NCBI RefSeq assembly: GCF_040712315.1
Contig: NC_134020.1
Location: 34,402,751 to 34,466,750 of the forward strand
Length of the DNA stretch: 64,000 bases
From: Castanea sativa
Lineage: Eukaryota > Streptophyta > Magnoliopsida > Fagales > Fagaceae
Direction of reading: 5' to 3'
How positions within the stretch are numbered: position 1 is the stretch's first letter; each line of letters opens with the position of its first letter. Below are positions 13,310 through 25,733 of this stretch, piece after piece. The position numbers and the translations under genes are program-made. The notes under the pieces were generated by a model. The model was not told the origin of the DNA, did not search any database, and saw nothing but the letters and a program-made list of their open reading frames with translations.

Positions 13310-15576
13310 CTAATTTTGAGTTTTAGTGACCTCTGTCAGTTCTATTTGCGCTATATTATTTGAACCATCCATGTCTGTGGCTTGGTGAATTTCTTGATGT
13401 TCTTCAACAATTTCAATTTCGCTAGAAACATGGTTGACATTCTCAGAGAATGTTAGCACCCGGTGATGATGAGAAGACAAATCGAGGGAACCAAAGGTTC
13501 TGTTGCTGCTTGATGGAGTAGACAAATAATCTGAACCATATTGTGAAAGATCTTGTTTTCGTTTCTTCTTGTCCCTCGATTCAGCATACCATTTCTTTAT
13601 AACATGCACTGTTTGATCTTCTAGCGCCGCACTTTTGAATTGTGATCCCATCTGTGCAAACGATAGCCCAGTTTATGTATAAGCTAATAAGCATGTGCAT
13701 GCATGAATTCATTCATGTAGATGCACGTATAAATACCTGGGTTACAAGAGCATAGAGGGGAAGAGTAATGTAGCCGCACAAGACTTGAACTATCACCCTA
13801 TATATAGATAGAATTCAAAATAAACAACTTTTAGTGAACAAATTTAAATTAATAATGCTAGGCACACAACAAATCTCACACTAAAACTATTGCATGACAC
13901 ATTATAATCAGAGCAATATCATTTTTATGTTGATCAATTGCGATCTATTACAACATATTATCTTAACAGTAATGAAAAATTGTGTCTTTAACTTTATTGA
14001 ATTAAATTGCATGGAGATACATATAAATGTGAATCTTAGAAATTTCTTGGATGGTGGTGATGGGAAAATAAAGAAATCACTTAATTGGGGAAACAAAAGG
14101 AGAGGGAAAAAAATTGATCACGTACGCTAATACCATCCGGATAATGAGAATTTCAAGGCTTTCATGGTAGCAAGACTTTATTCCATATTGTAACTGAATA
14201 GTAAAAGAAAGATGAACTTGTTAAATGAGTTCACAATCACTTGACTATATATATATATACAATGCAAATAGAATAAGACCAAAAGGAAGCCATACCGTGA
14301 CCCAAGTAAAGAAAGAAATCTCAAATGCATTCTGGAAAAAGAACGATAAATTAAAACAGTCAGTTCATTTTAGCAATTTTACCTAGAGTAAGAAGATTAA
14401 TTATCATTTTTTGATTTAAGTATGAGGAGGAATATATTACCATAAACAAAGTAAAATGTAAAAGGGTTAGGACAAATTTTGGGTGATTGAACCAGAAGAG
14501 ATTGTCATTGGGTTGCACGATAGGTGCTCCTTTGATTACGTGAGTCTGATTTTTGAGTTCAATAGCCATTTTCGCTACAATTACTTCGAGTTTGGTTCCA
14601 AGAACTAGCACTGTCTACAATGCATGAAAATCGGCTGTTAAACGACATTGTAAAATGTCACAACTATAAGAAACTGCATTACAAGTTTTGAATATACTTA
14701 CAATTAATGGGATAAATGATACCCAGAGGTAGAAATGCGAACCTGTTTTAGTTTAATTATGAGTATAATTTATTAAGTTAGTTGACTGTAAAGATGGAAC
14801 ATAATATGATAAAAAGAAATAAAAAGTAATCAAGGACTCTTTGCTCACCGTACACATCCACAAGTATGAAAATGACGAAGATAAACCACATTACAGGGCT
14901 GTTCACATAGTTTAAAAAATATGTTATTAAGTTTGATAATATAGAGATCGAAAAGTAAAAGCATAATTAATAGTATGAGAAAGTCTAAAAACACAAAAAT
15001 TTTGACAAAAAAGTTGACACTTGGTTGATGTGGTAAATTGTAAACAATCGATAAAAAAATGAAATCAATAAAAAGTGCCAACTCAGCGTGTGTGAAAAAT
15101 GTTGTTAAATTTCTTGTGCATGTAGTTTTACTTAAATAATATAGGAAATGAAATTTATTTAGTACAATATAAAGACATGTTCGTTTGATTCAAAAAAAAA
15201 ATAAAAATTCAGCAAAAACAACCGAAATGAAAAGGCATAGAAATACATAAAGGATAATATAGAATGAATAATTTGAGATGGAGGAGTCAATTTGGACAAT
15301 TCTTAAACCTTAGGGGGATAATACAAAATTGATAACACAGGAGGTTAGTTTGCAATTGATTCATACCCCATGGGATCAACCTGCATTTTACCTAAAATTT
15401 TTTAAAATATAATGCAAATGAGAAATGAAATGTAAGGTATATTGTGAAAGTTGTTACCTAAAATAGACACGAAAATTTTTTGTTGGTCCAAAATATAGAA
15501 ATTATGTATAATTAAATGTGAATGCTCTGAGTCATAGTATGAAGAATGCCCTTCATTTCTTTTTTCTATTATACTT

Positions 15577-15621
<45 letters not shown>

Positions 15622-18600
15622 GCCAACAATTGCCTAGCAATGCTTACATGTCGGCCCTTTCAGGCTAACCTTCATTTTGATGTGAGCTAGTAAGGCCCGC
15701 GGAGCCCATTTTGGATGGAAAAATAGCCCAAACTAACTACAATTTATTTACCTACTGCGGATCGCCCCATCGTTTTGGATTGGGACTAAATGGGGTTTGA
15801 TGGGTCTATTGAGCATGCATATCAAAGTTCGCTGGACTTTATTTATTTATTTATTTTTAGATACGTTTCATAATGATGTTTTTTTTTTATCATGAGGTTA
15901 AAAATATTAATTGATTTTGATATAAACAGGATTTTGAATCCTAAATTTCTTATTTTACAACAAAACACTTTAATAATTGAACTAGCTAAAACTCACAAAA
16001 ATTTGTTAAACTTGGCAAGCAGGAAAAAAAAAAAAGTTATTGATATAAAGTAGAATATGAATATCAATCATCAATTGGGCAAACGCATTTTATAGTGGGT
16101 GTATAAATTCAAAACCTGATGCCCACTACAACTCTGAAATCATCCTCCAGTGATCGTTGTATATACTTTTGGAAATTGTAGTTGTTATTTGCTGACAAAT
16201 GGGCCTACAAAATCAGTGGACGAGAGTTATATTAGTGTCATCTTCGCCTTTTTTCCATTAATAAATAAATAAATAAAAATAATGACATATGCAGCTAAGC
16301 TCTTGTATATTGTGTACACATTGAATCTCATTCATCTAAAAATAAAGAGAGAAAAAGGCAGAAATTGAAAATAGTGCATTCCAATTTGTAGATAGTTTAA
16401 AATATTGTGTTTACTAATTTTTTATTATTATAAATTTTAACATCTTGAAGACACTTTTATTTTTTACATATTGGTAAAGAAATTACACTATTCTCAATAA
16501 ACTTTACATGATTTTGAGAATCATGAATCATATAATGAGTAAGACTTAGGTACAGTACTTAGGTGCTGTTCTTTAGGTTCTCATTTTAAGATTTTGTCAT
16601 GTGGATATAATTTCATGGGACGGAAGTATATTTTTTAGTTAAGTAGCCACATGACTGAATCTTAAAAGGGGAATCTAAGGAACAACACCTAAAGTATTGT
16701 ATATACGTTTTGTCCATCATATAATATAATAATTAGAGTTATAAATGAGCCGAGTTTTGTCGAGCATTGAATGTTCAAGATTGGCTTGACAACAAATTTA
16801 AAATGTTCAAATTTGGTTTGAGCTTAAGCTTGAGCTCGTCAAAAAGTACAAAACGCTAAACTTGGCTTGACTTGGCTTAATTCATTAGTTAAGCCTAGCT
16901 TGAACTCAAACCCAAGATTTATATTGAGTTTTTGAACTTGAGATCTAACACAAACACATTATCGATCAAGGCCTTTTGGTTTGAATGAGTGGTCTAACTC
17001 TCAATTAATTAAATGATTAGTAAGATATGAGTTTATTTTCAAGTCCATATCAAACTTATTACTAAGTCCATATCAAGCTTATTAGTTACTACCAAGTTCA
17101 CAAACCAACCTAAACTTGTCTTGTTTTTTATTGAACCCTTTGTTCATGAACAATTTTTTTAGCTTGAACTTGACTCATTTATCAAACAAGTTTAAAATCA
17201 AGGCTCAAACTTAGCTTGTTTATAAACAAATAAACATAAATGAGTTTTTTTATTGAATAAAGTGCAAACTGTTTATGAATGATTTAGTTCAAAATAATGA
17301 CTATCTAGGATGAAAACTGTAATTCAGAAAAGTAGAATGAGAAACTAACCGAGATAAAACCGTGGCGTAGAGTGAGGTAGTCAACTCTGGCTACTGAATT
17401 GAAGAATTGACGGAAGAAGCATTTCTGGTTCAATTCAAATTTATATACAAAAATTACACTGTTAGACTTAGAGCTACGTGTGTAAATTCTTGAGGGAAGG
17501 ACAAAAATGGAAGTATATCACAATGAAAAGAAAATGAACTCACAATCCAAAGAAGGAATGATATTCTTGTAAAAGAACTCATATGTCGGCGCCCAAAGGT
17601 TGTTTGTCTTGTAACTCTAAATCGATCGGGATCTAAATAAAGAGTCATGATGTGAAAAAAATAAAATAAATAAAAATGGTGGAATCAGCTTGTAGTAAAA
17701 GAATTTGAACCCTGAAATAATCTTTATTTAGCCATATTGAAATAATGTAAAAAATAGTGGATATGATGATTCAAATTCTTATACTGGCATGGGATAAAAG
17801 CTAGAAAAAAGGAGAATACCAAGCAGGCATATGCTGAGTTTGAAAATATGTTACCAGAAAATAAAAATTGCAAATAAGATCGCATATTTTTACTAACTTT
17901 TTTCTAATATTTTATTTTTCATTGAGATTCTTTTACGGCCACAATAAAATCTCACAATGACCATAATGGTATCTGTGGCCATCATTGCAATCAATTTAGC
18001 ATGGCGGCATTTGTGGCAATATCCACATTCTTTATGGCTAGGGTTTTGCAATCATGCTATTTATCTTACACCAATTATTTTCTTCATTTGAGACATTTGA
18101 CCAAACAACATGACTCTTCAAAAACATGGAAATCTGTCCTGAAAGGCTTCTGGGTTATAGCAATGGCTTCGTCTAGACTCTATGTTTTTTGATCTATTTG
18201 GGTCCGGTTAATGTGTACCCCTAAGAGCACACATTAAACCATTTATTTTTAGAAATATTTTATAGGAAATTGAAAAAGATGTAAAACTTTTTAAATTCCT
18301 GATAAAACTTTTTCCAAAAATGGTATACTATTGTGTAAGTTAAGAAGTAGAGGACACGTTGCAATTAAGAAATTTTTTTAATCTTTGTGGATGATATTCT
18401 TTCTAATTTCTCAATTTTCGATTAAAAATAAATTTAATATATTTTTAAGTCCTTTTTCATTGATGTGCTAAGAAAATCAAGGAGGCTAAAAGAAAAAAAT
18501 TTTCTCTCAAAATTGGTAGAATACTGTAACATAATCTTACCATTAGCTACTTGGTATTCAACTGTCTGAGTTTCTTTCTCCCAAGCTTCCCAGCGCCTCA

Positions 18601-21600
18601 TCTATTAACATTCCTCCAATTCCAATGGCCAAATTAGAGGGGGGGAAAAAAACAAAAAACAAAAAGGAAACAAAAAACTATTTACATCTAGGTTTTATAT
18701 CAAGTTTCTTAATTATTGAAGTTAATTTTGAGAGACGGAGTGTGTGTATTGCTGGTAAAAAATATTTATATCAATGAGTTATATAATGTTATTTTTCTTA
18801 GTGAGATAATAAAGATAACTTTATTTTAGAATAAACTAATAAGTTAAAAAATTTAAGTGGTGTCATCACCTTAGTTATTTTGGTTTGACAAATGAATTTA
18901 TGACCAAACGTATGCCGTTAAGTGTAGATAAAAGTTGTTGGGTAGCCTTTTTGTAGGTGCATAGTGCATTAAAGAGTTTACTCACTATTTTTAAAAAAAT
19001 TATTAAAAGAAAGTTTAGGTATGTGAAAAAAACAAAAGTCCAATTATATTTAAAGAAAAAGTGAAAAACACATGCAAGTATGCAACTACGCAACTACTTT
19101 AAATTTGGGTATGAATACTTATGAATCATTTTCCCCCATCAATAAAGTGTATTATACTTCATAATTAGTCGCTAATTCATGTGATGTATATGAAAACTAT
19201 TGAGTATGAGATTTTAATAATATTATATTACTTTTTTATGATTTTTTTTGTGTGCTTGTCTAAGAAATTATTTGAAATTTTCAAATAAAATGAGTATGGT
19301 CAATTTTCAACCTTCAATGGAATTTTATACCTGAAAAGATAAGTGACATTTAGTGGTGGAGCCAACAATATTTTCCAAAGGGACCAAGCACAAATACAAT
19401 GAAGTTCTTAAGAAAAAAAAATTATTTCATAAATTAACTTTAACTCAACAAAATTGTGCCCTATATTTTTCATTCGGGTCAACATAGCTAACCCATTTAA
19501 TAAACAAGTTGTGTTCGTGTTTAACATATGAATCCGTTTGACCCATTTAGCTTATAAAAGTATTAGCTTTTGTTATTATTGTTTAATTTATGGTTGTAAT
19601 TATATGTTTATTACTATATATATGGTTATGATTGTATTTTAATTTTAGATATATGACAATTGATAACAAGTTATTCAGGTCAGGTATTACTTAAACTAAT
19701 CAAACAAGTTATTAAATAGGTTAAACGTGTCGTGTCGGGTCAAATTTTCTAATTAAACAGGTCGTGTTAGGGTTGAGAATTTTTGACACGTTTACTAAAC
19801 ATGTCAGGTACAGGTCAACCCATATAACTGAATACTCATGGTTTGACATGGTACGAACTCGTTTTGCATACACAAATTATTCCCCCCCAGTCCAAATATA
19901 AAATTTGATCATACATGTTTATTTTTAAATAGAAAATTTTTACAATTATGTTTGTATATGGAATTTTATATTCTAGTATTATGCATTCGTTATGATTGTG
20001 TTTTTATATAGAATTATATATATTCTACTATATAAAGAAAATATGATTTACAAAAATTCTAATGGAAGGTATGAATATAGATAGAATATAATATAAATTA
20101 ATTAAAAAATAATAGTATAATGACGTGGCACAATTTTATAAAGTGAAACAACTTCAGTGTTTTATAGATTATAAATTATAATGACGTCTACAAACTCTTC
20201 TTAGATCTCTGAAATGTAGTATATGTTATGATGCACTACTGAAATCTTAATTAGAATAACAAATAAGGATGCCATCCTTGAATATTTTGTCCAAATTCAT
20301 CTAATGCTCACAAAAACGGGCAGTACGATTTCAACTATTCCCTCCTTCAATTGTTTCAACTGATCTTTATTTTATCTGTGATCTGAGTACAAGATCAAAT
20401 TTAATATTTTATACATAATTTTTTGCCTTTGCAAATATACCGTAGTCCATTATGTATTGGGTGCATTGACTTGCATATATATAATTAGAGCCAACGAGGG
20501 GGGCAGCTATTTTGCACTTAATTATTATTTTTATTTAAAAAAAACTCTAAGATCATGTATTCAAATTAACTGGGTTTGAGGTTGAGATTTCCACCAAAGA
20601 TTGCTCAAAAAGGAAATTAATAGGACAAATTTAAAGTGTTGTTATTCCTAATGAAAAATACTAATTGTATTTCTTGTGCACACATCTTTTCTACAAAGAT
20701 AATGTCCAAATAAAACTAATTTCTTATATTCTAAGATTTGGTTAGGAAGGTGGTTGTTACTTGTTAATCATATCAATCTAAATTTCCACTTTGTTTTCTA
20801 GTATATTTAATTTAAGTCTTTCACATTACATCATTAACAACTTTCACTAAAATATTCAAAAGTAAACATGCAATTTGCCTCAAAATTAAATTGCAAAAGT
20901 AGGCATACCTTGGCCCTTCCTAAAGCCATGGTCAGAAAACTATAGATAATCTGCATGATCGCTAACACAAAGATGAAATTGTTGAGCTGAAGGATCCCTT
21001 CTTGTGATATAAAAGATGTCTTTCCCTGCAAACCAATCACAATTAATAATGATAAGAAAATAAGGAAAAAAAAAAAACTCCTCTTCTCTAAACTAGTAAT
21101 GTTACACACAATATATTCATAATTACTAACATGATATATTGCCATTAGAAAAATATCATAGGTGACACCAATTTTATTATGCGAGAATCAGAAGAAGATT
21201 ATTTCAATAATTGTGAAAAATGTCATAAATAATTAAGATTGATAGAACATACTTGGGAACCACAATAATCAGAATTGCTAGTGCTAGTAGTAGTAGTATC
21301 AGCTTCTGCCAATCTTCTTTCTAGCCATGGAATATCCCCAAAAGCATCTTTTGCCTGCAATGAATGTTCAAATGTGCCAGTCCCTATGTCAGAAAATCCC
21401 ACTGCTTTAGTTGTTTGTATAGATGCACTTTTGCGGCAAGGAAGCATTGAGTTTGCAACATTGATGGGTATGCAGATTTTGGCAATGTATCTTTGAGTTG
21501 CGGCTAATATAAGAGACATGAATCCCAAGAACATCAACACTGCAACAGCACCAAATAAAACCAAGTAAATGAATAAATCAATCGGACACTTAATACATAT

Positions 21601-21972
21601 ACTGATTAAATTGTATAATTTAGAAACCTACCTGATTTAAGCTTCTCCACAGCTTCAAACAAAGAAGTCTTTCGGTGTCTTTTAAGCAACTGCACCAATA
21701 AACCATTGTTAAATAATCAAGTAGCTACCTTTGACTTAGCATTTATGAACTTATTAAAAGCAAGAAAGTTCATCAATCAAATTGCAGACCATGTTATATA
21801 CTATTCCCGTGTGTAAATCAATAGTTAATTTTGGTTTACTTACATTGGAAAGAAGATGGATCAAGTGCTCGATAAAGATCGAGAGGTAGATGAAGATAAA
21901 GCAAACGGTTGCCAAAGCCCAAACAGGTGTGTCTTGTAGAGATGGAGAAGTGCTTTCTCCCTCGGAAGCCAT
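13310..21972 (-). CDS. MLO3: MLO-family seven-transmembrane protein, MLO3-like
   Basis: Fifteen exons join into a 558-residue protein: 21844-21972, 21632-21689, 21253-21539, 20909-21025, 18541-18601, 17544-17632, 17350-17424, 16116-16204, 14849-14898, 14702-14742, 14441-14614, 14296-14331, 14126-14193, 13737-13797, 13310-13651. Every junction is GT-AG and phases agree throughout (1,677 nt including TAG). MLO signatures include [11 protein letters not shown] (first membrane segment), [33 protein letters not shown]...[35 protein letters not shown] and [16 protein letters not shown] calmodulin-binding-like helix with Trp466 opens the last exon, followed by a polar cytosolic tail. MLO proteins are plasma-membrane proteins acting as Ca2+ channels or modulators; some clades condition powdery-mildew susceptibility. 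The [14 protein letters not shown] start and [11 protein letters not shown] block suggest the MLO3 branch, judged from memory. Introns reach 2.3 kb (intron 4) and carry repeats. No frameshift or stop is seen. Confidence 0.93.
15581..15620. repeat. GA microsatellite in MLO intron 8
   Basis: About 20 GA units inside the intron between exons 8 and 9 of the MLO gene. The minus-strand ORF that crosses it (Leu-Ser repeats) is an artefact. Confidence 0.95.
16558..16694. mobile_element. 137-bp MITE with TA target duplication, MLO intron 7
   Basis: The ends CTTAGGTGCTGTTCTTTAGG and, on the other strand, CTTTAGGTGTTGTTCCTTAG form a near-palindrome with internal arms around CATGTGG and CCACATG. TA dinucleotides flank it at 16556-16557 and 16695-16696, which fits a Tc1/mariner-type target, although the ends do not match the usual Stowaway consensus. 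It lies in the intron between MLO exons 7 and 8. Confidence 0.7.
16735..17230. repeat. Degenerate 'GAGCTTGAGC/GTTCAAG' repeat, MLO intron 7
   Basis: This block is dense in variants of GAGCTTAAGCTTGAGCTCG, GTTCAAG and AAACTTGGCTTGA, on a pattern common in dispersed dicot repeats. A similar weaker block is near 6400-6560. No ends or target duplication could be fixed. It is intronic and has no coding potential. Confidence 0.45.
19440..19870. repeat. Dispersed repeat in MLO intron 4
   Basis: GACCCATTTA, GTGTCGTGTCGGGTCAAA and GACACGTTTA motifs in this part of the long fourth intron match the style of a common dicot non-autonomous repeat (ACGACCCGACACG type). Boundaries are unclear. Confidence 0.4.
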
Positions 21973-22320
21973 GTTTAATTTCTTCTCTACGTTTCTTCGT
22001 GAGAGCTTGTTGATGAGTATCAGCTGGGACGAGAAATTAATAAAGAGTAGACGCTGGAATTTGTGAATGAAAATATATAACACTACCAAAGACCAAAGAA
22101 GTCTAGAATGAAAGTTTGAAGAGGCGTTTAGCGTTTAACTTTAACCCTTCAACGCTGCTTGGACTTTGGCCATCTTGACGTCTACACAACCTGCATTCGG
22201 GGGAGGTCTTACCTACTATAGAAGTTTGACTCAGCTGTGGTTAGCGGTTGGGGGCTATATATTTTATTTTATTTTATGCTTTTATTTTATTTTTATTTTA
22301 ATATAGCTCATAGATTGTAA
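21973..22320. other. Upstream region of the MLO gene
   Basis: This is the 348 bp between the MLO start codon and the Harbinger-like element. It must hold the 5' leader and core promoter. I see no unambiguous TATA box at a convincing distance. An A/T stretch of TTTTATTTTA units occupies 22259-22303. Confidence 0.4.
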
Positions 22321-22559
22321 GAGCATTTACAGCAGTGGAGCTAAATAGCTATATTGCTATTTTAGCTCCACTCAAACCACAAAATCCCATACGCAGCAGT
22401 GGAGGCAAAGTTAAAATTTTTTAGCTTTGCGCTACAGTGCTCATGTATCAATACATGAGCACTGTAGCTGAAAGTTATAAAAAAAAATAGTATTTTATTC
22501 GGGTTCGATTAAAAAACATTTATCAGACTCCCTGCTCCCTGGCTTTCATTTCACGCTAT

Positions 22560-23010
22560 CCCTCCTCGCTTCAGTCACTCCGGAAAGCTCATCCATTTCA
22601 GTCTCTCCTTCTCTGAAGCTCACCGCCCTCTCTGAAGCTCACCGCCGACGCCGTCTTTCTCTTCACAGCCCTCTCTGAAGCTCACCGCCACCGCCGTCAA
22701 CGCCGTCTTCTCTCTTCAGTCACTTCGGAAGTCTCTCCATTTCACTCTCTCCTTCACTTTCTCTTCACAGTCGCTCTCTGAAGCTCGCCGCCGACCCACG
22801 CCGACGCCGTCTCAACTCTCTCAAGCTCACCGCCGATCAACCTCAGCCCACGCCGTCGAAGCTCTCAACTCTCTCAAGCTCACCGTCGCCGGCCCTTACC
22901 GTCTTCAACGTCACCGTTCCACCGCCGATCAACTGAGACCCATGCCGATCAACCCTCTCGGCCTCAGACCCACGCCGATCAGCCCTCTCAGCTCACCGCC
23001 GATCAGCCCT
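22560..23010. repeat. Degenerate CTCTCTGAAGCTCACCGCC repeats
   Basis: Imperfect units built from CTCTGAAGCTCACCGCCGAC, CTCAACTCTCTCAAGCTCAC and CCCACGCCGATCAACC recur across the left interior of the element. It is the most C-rich stretch of the window, looks like expanded 5'-leader sequence and has no open frame worth calling. Confidence 0.8.
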
Positions 23011-23021
23011 CTGTTTCACTT

Positions 23022-23258
23022 CAGGTCAGTTGAACATTTGTGAATTGGCAAAACGAATTTGTATGGGACAGAATGTATTTGGGAATTTTCTGTGTGCAGG
23101 GTAATTTTCTGTGTGTATGGAATTTTCTGTGTGTACAGATTCAAGTCAGTTGAACATTTGTGAATTGACAGAACGTATTTGTATTGGACAGAATGTATTG
23201 GGAATTTTCTGTGTGCAGGGTAATTTTATGTGTGTATGGAATTTTCTGTGTGTACAGA
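23022..23258. repeat. Tandem duplication of ~120 bp
   Basis: TCAGTTGAACATTTGTGAAT to GGAATTTTCTGTGTGTACAG occurs twice in a row, near 23022-23137 and 23145-23257, with few differences. It is followed by a third partial piece (ACAGAATGTATTGGA). It lies inside the Harbinger-like element. Confidence 0.85.
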
Positions 23259-23532
23259 ATGTATTGGACTGAATGTATTTGTGATGAAATGGATTGGAAT
23301 TTTTCTGTTTGCAGGAATTTATGGATTTCATAACCATGATATTACTAAAAAAAGAACCAAAATGAAGTTTGTAAAAAGAACCACATCCTACACAGTTTCT
23401 AGAATACACGTTTATATGGAGAAATGTTGGTTGACTGATTTCATCTCTGTCCATCAACTAGTACTAAAAAAGAAATTGTTGTTACGTTATTGTTATCATG
23501 ATGATTGAGAAATTGTTTTAGTAAAAAAAAAA

Positions 23533-23760
23533 ATGTATAAGTATAATTTGGGCGGTGGTGGAAGGGTCGGTGGCGGCGGCAGCCGCGGTGGTGGAAGAAT
23601 CGGTGTTGGTGGTAGTGGTGGCGGTGGCTGCGGCGGTAGCGACTGCGGTGGCGGTGGCAGTTGCGGTGGTGGAAGAATTGGCGGCGGTGGCGGCAGCGGT
23701 AGCGGTGGCGGTAGCGATTGCGGTGGCGGTGGAAGAGTCGATGGTAGCGGTTGCGGGTAG
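23533..23760 (+). repeat. GGT/GGC repeat reading as a Gly-rich ORF
   Basis: Units of GGTGGCGGTGGCAGCGGTAG type make a 75-codon open frame of Gly with Arg, Ser and Cys. An overlapping frame reads as Val/Ala. Both frames being open, the lack of a partner exon and the position inside a non-autonomous element favour a simple repeat over a cell-wall glycine-rich protein. Confidence 0.8.
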
Positions 23761-23968
23761 TTGTGATGGTTGTTTATTGTAATGAATATATTATTTTATT
23801 GTAGTAGATATATTATTTTATTGTGATGTTTATATTATTTTATTGTGTTAAAAACTAAAATAGATCCACTGCTGCAGCATGTTTTGTAAAGTGAATAGGT
23901 AAAATAGATAAAGTAACTTTTGGTGGAGCTAAAAAGCTAAATTTTTAGCTCTACTGCTGTGGATGCTC

Positions 23969-25733
23969 TAACGGGCAGCTATACGAACATGTCCAAAATA
24001 AGGTTATTTGGTTGTGTCAGCGTGCACGTGGGCATGCCATAGCCATGACTATGCTGGGATGACCAAAATTTGATTTTTCAATATTTTTATTGGAAACACA
24101 AGTTAAACTACAAAACACTTGGGTCTGTTTGGTAAGCATATTCAAATTCATATTTTTACATTTTAAACAATTTTAAACATATTTTTACACATTTTTTCAC
24201 ACACACAAAAGAAAATATTAGAGCTACTATAAAGTTTATTTCACAATTTATAAATTAATGTGTCAAGAATTAGGTTAATAACACTTAAACAACATAATAA
24301 ATGTTTAAGTTATTTTTTGTGATTAATAACATATTAATTTATAAATAAATTTTTTTATACTCGTATCCCAACATAACTTTAACCAAAATCTTTAATAAAA
24401 ATTTCGCAGAAAATGCTCCGCCCATATACGTTACTTACTGTATGGGTGTACAAGATGTTTTCCTCTCCTTTGGGAAAGGGTGGCAGACAGAGACAATGGA
24501 GTAATGTTCGGCCAATTAAATACATGACATCTGTCGAGCTGATTTTCCATGCACATATATTATATAAAAGACTAAATAAATTAAATGATGGTTGGGTCAG
24601 TATTTTGATTTTAATTTTTTTAAAGTGAACTTTGACTTTTAGTGTTTAAAATATTTTCATAATTTTTTTACTCACTAACCTTTTTTATTTGTTTTTATTT
24701 TTGTTACTTTGTTTTAATTAGGGCTTGCGATGGGGCTGGTATTTGGTGTACCAGGTATATATGCCGAGTCACTCACACACTGACAGGTCCCACACATTGT
24801 GGGGCCCGCCTCTGTGTGAGAGATGCCGAGTACAACATATAATTTTCGCTTGGGGCTGGTTTTGGTAGAGGGGTTCTACACGGCAGTTATAGGAGCAATT
24901 ATTCTTCATACGCCTGATTGTGCACCTAACTTGTGGAGGGTGAGAATTGGTCAACACGAAGTGTGGTGTACCATACTGGTTCGGTGCAATTAGATCAGTT
25001 ATTTCTCTATTTTCTCAAGAACTAAACACAATGCAATTAACACCCCGAAACTATGTCATAATCATTTAAAAACTCAAATCTTCCACACACGAAAAAAAAA
25101 TTCACAATATTTCTCTAAAGAAGATCCCATTTCAAATCACAAATAATAAAAAATAAATAAAACAAATTCCAACCCTTAAAAGATAAAATAAAACCATTGA
25201 AAACAGAATACACAAGCAAACCTAGTAGAAAGCATTGCAAGGAGGAGCATGGTAGGTATGAGCATAAAAACTTTTTTTAGAAACTTCCAAAGAATAGCTG
25301 TGATTCAATTATTCTCAATAGATCAACAAGGATTGAGACTTGCAATTTTAACTTTTCTGGAGTAGTCTTGTGTCTTCAACAGTACCACTTGTTAATCACT
25401 TGTTGTTGATGAAGTATGAAATCAGTGGGCTATATACTTTGAACTTTGTGTATAATTTGAAAACCTGAAAAAAAAGAAAAAAAGAAAAAAGAAGGAAACA
25501 CACTATCGGAGTGCATTAGTGTAGTGTTGGCCAAGGACCCTTCAGAATTCCCTCAAGATCTCCATGAACTCTCAAAATATAAGAGTTAGTCAATTTCTCA
25601 CATACCTTTGATTTGATGAAGTCTAACTATTATATAGGAGATCTTGAGTGGATCTCCTTGTTTAGTTCCACTCTCCTCATAGGAGACGTGTTGGCTTAGT
25701 GGAGTGAGTGTAAGTGATTTTTGGGAAATTTAC
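23969..25733. other. Intergenic, no gene seen
   Basis: AT-rich DNA. A GGGTCTGTTTGGTAAGC motif at 24121-24137 looks like the left terminus of a Tourist-like MITE, but I could not find a convincing right end. ORFs at 24413-24628 and 24769-24957 carry no recognisable domain. Confidence 0.45.

Larger units (their letters stand above)
22321..23968. mobile_element. PIF/Harbinger-like non-autonomous element with gene-like interior
   Basis: The left end GAGCATTTACAGCAGTGGAG is matched on the other strand at the right end by GAGCATCCACAGCAGTAGAG. TAA flanks both sides (22318-22320 and 23969-23971), the 3-bp target typical of PIF/Harbinger and Tourist elements. The ends and A/T-rich subterminal parts match the 398-bp MITE at 58484-58881. 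About 1.25 kb of different sequence lies inside: a C-rich region of CTCACCGCC repeats (22560-23010), a duplicated ~120-bp block (about 23022-23258) and a GGT/GGC-rich block (23550-23758). There is no transposase. Confidence 0.85.

Noticed and set aside
21275..21496. Plus-strand 73-codon ORF
   Set aside because: Antisense of MLO exon 3.
24768..24860. Palindromic GAGTCACTCACACACTGACA / GTGTGAGAGATGCCGAGT sequence as an RNA gene
   Set aside because: Short inverted repeat only; no family fold, promoter boxes or conserved core recognised. More likely part of a decayed repeat.
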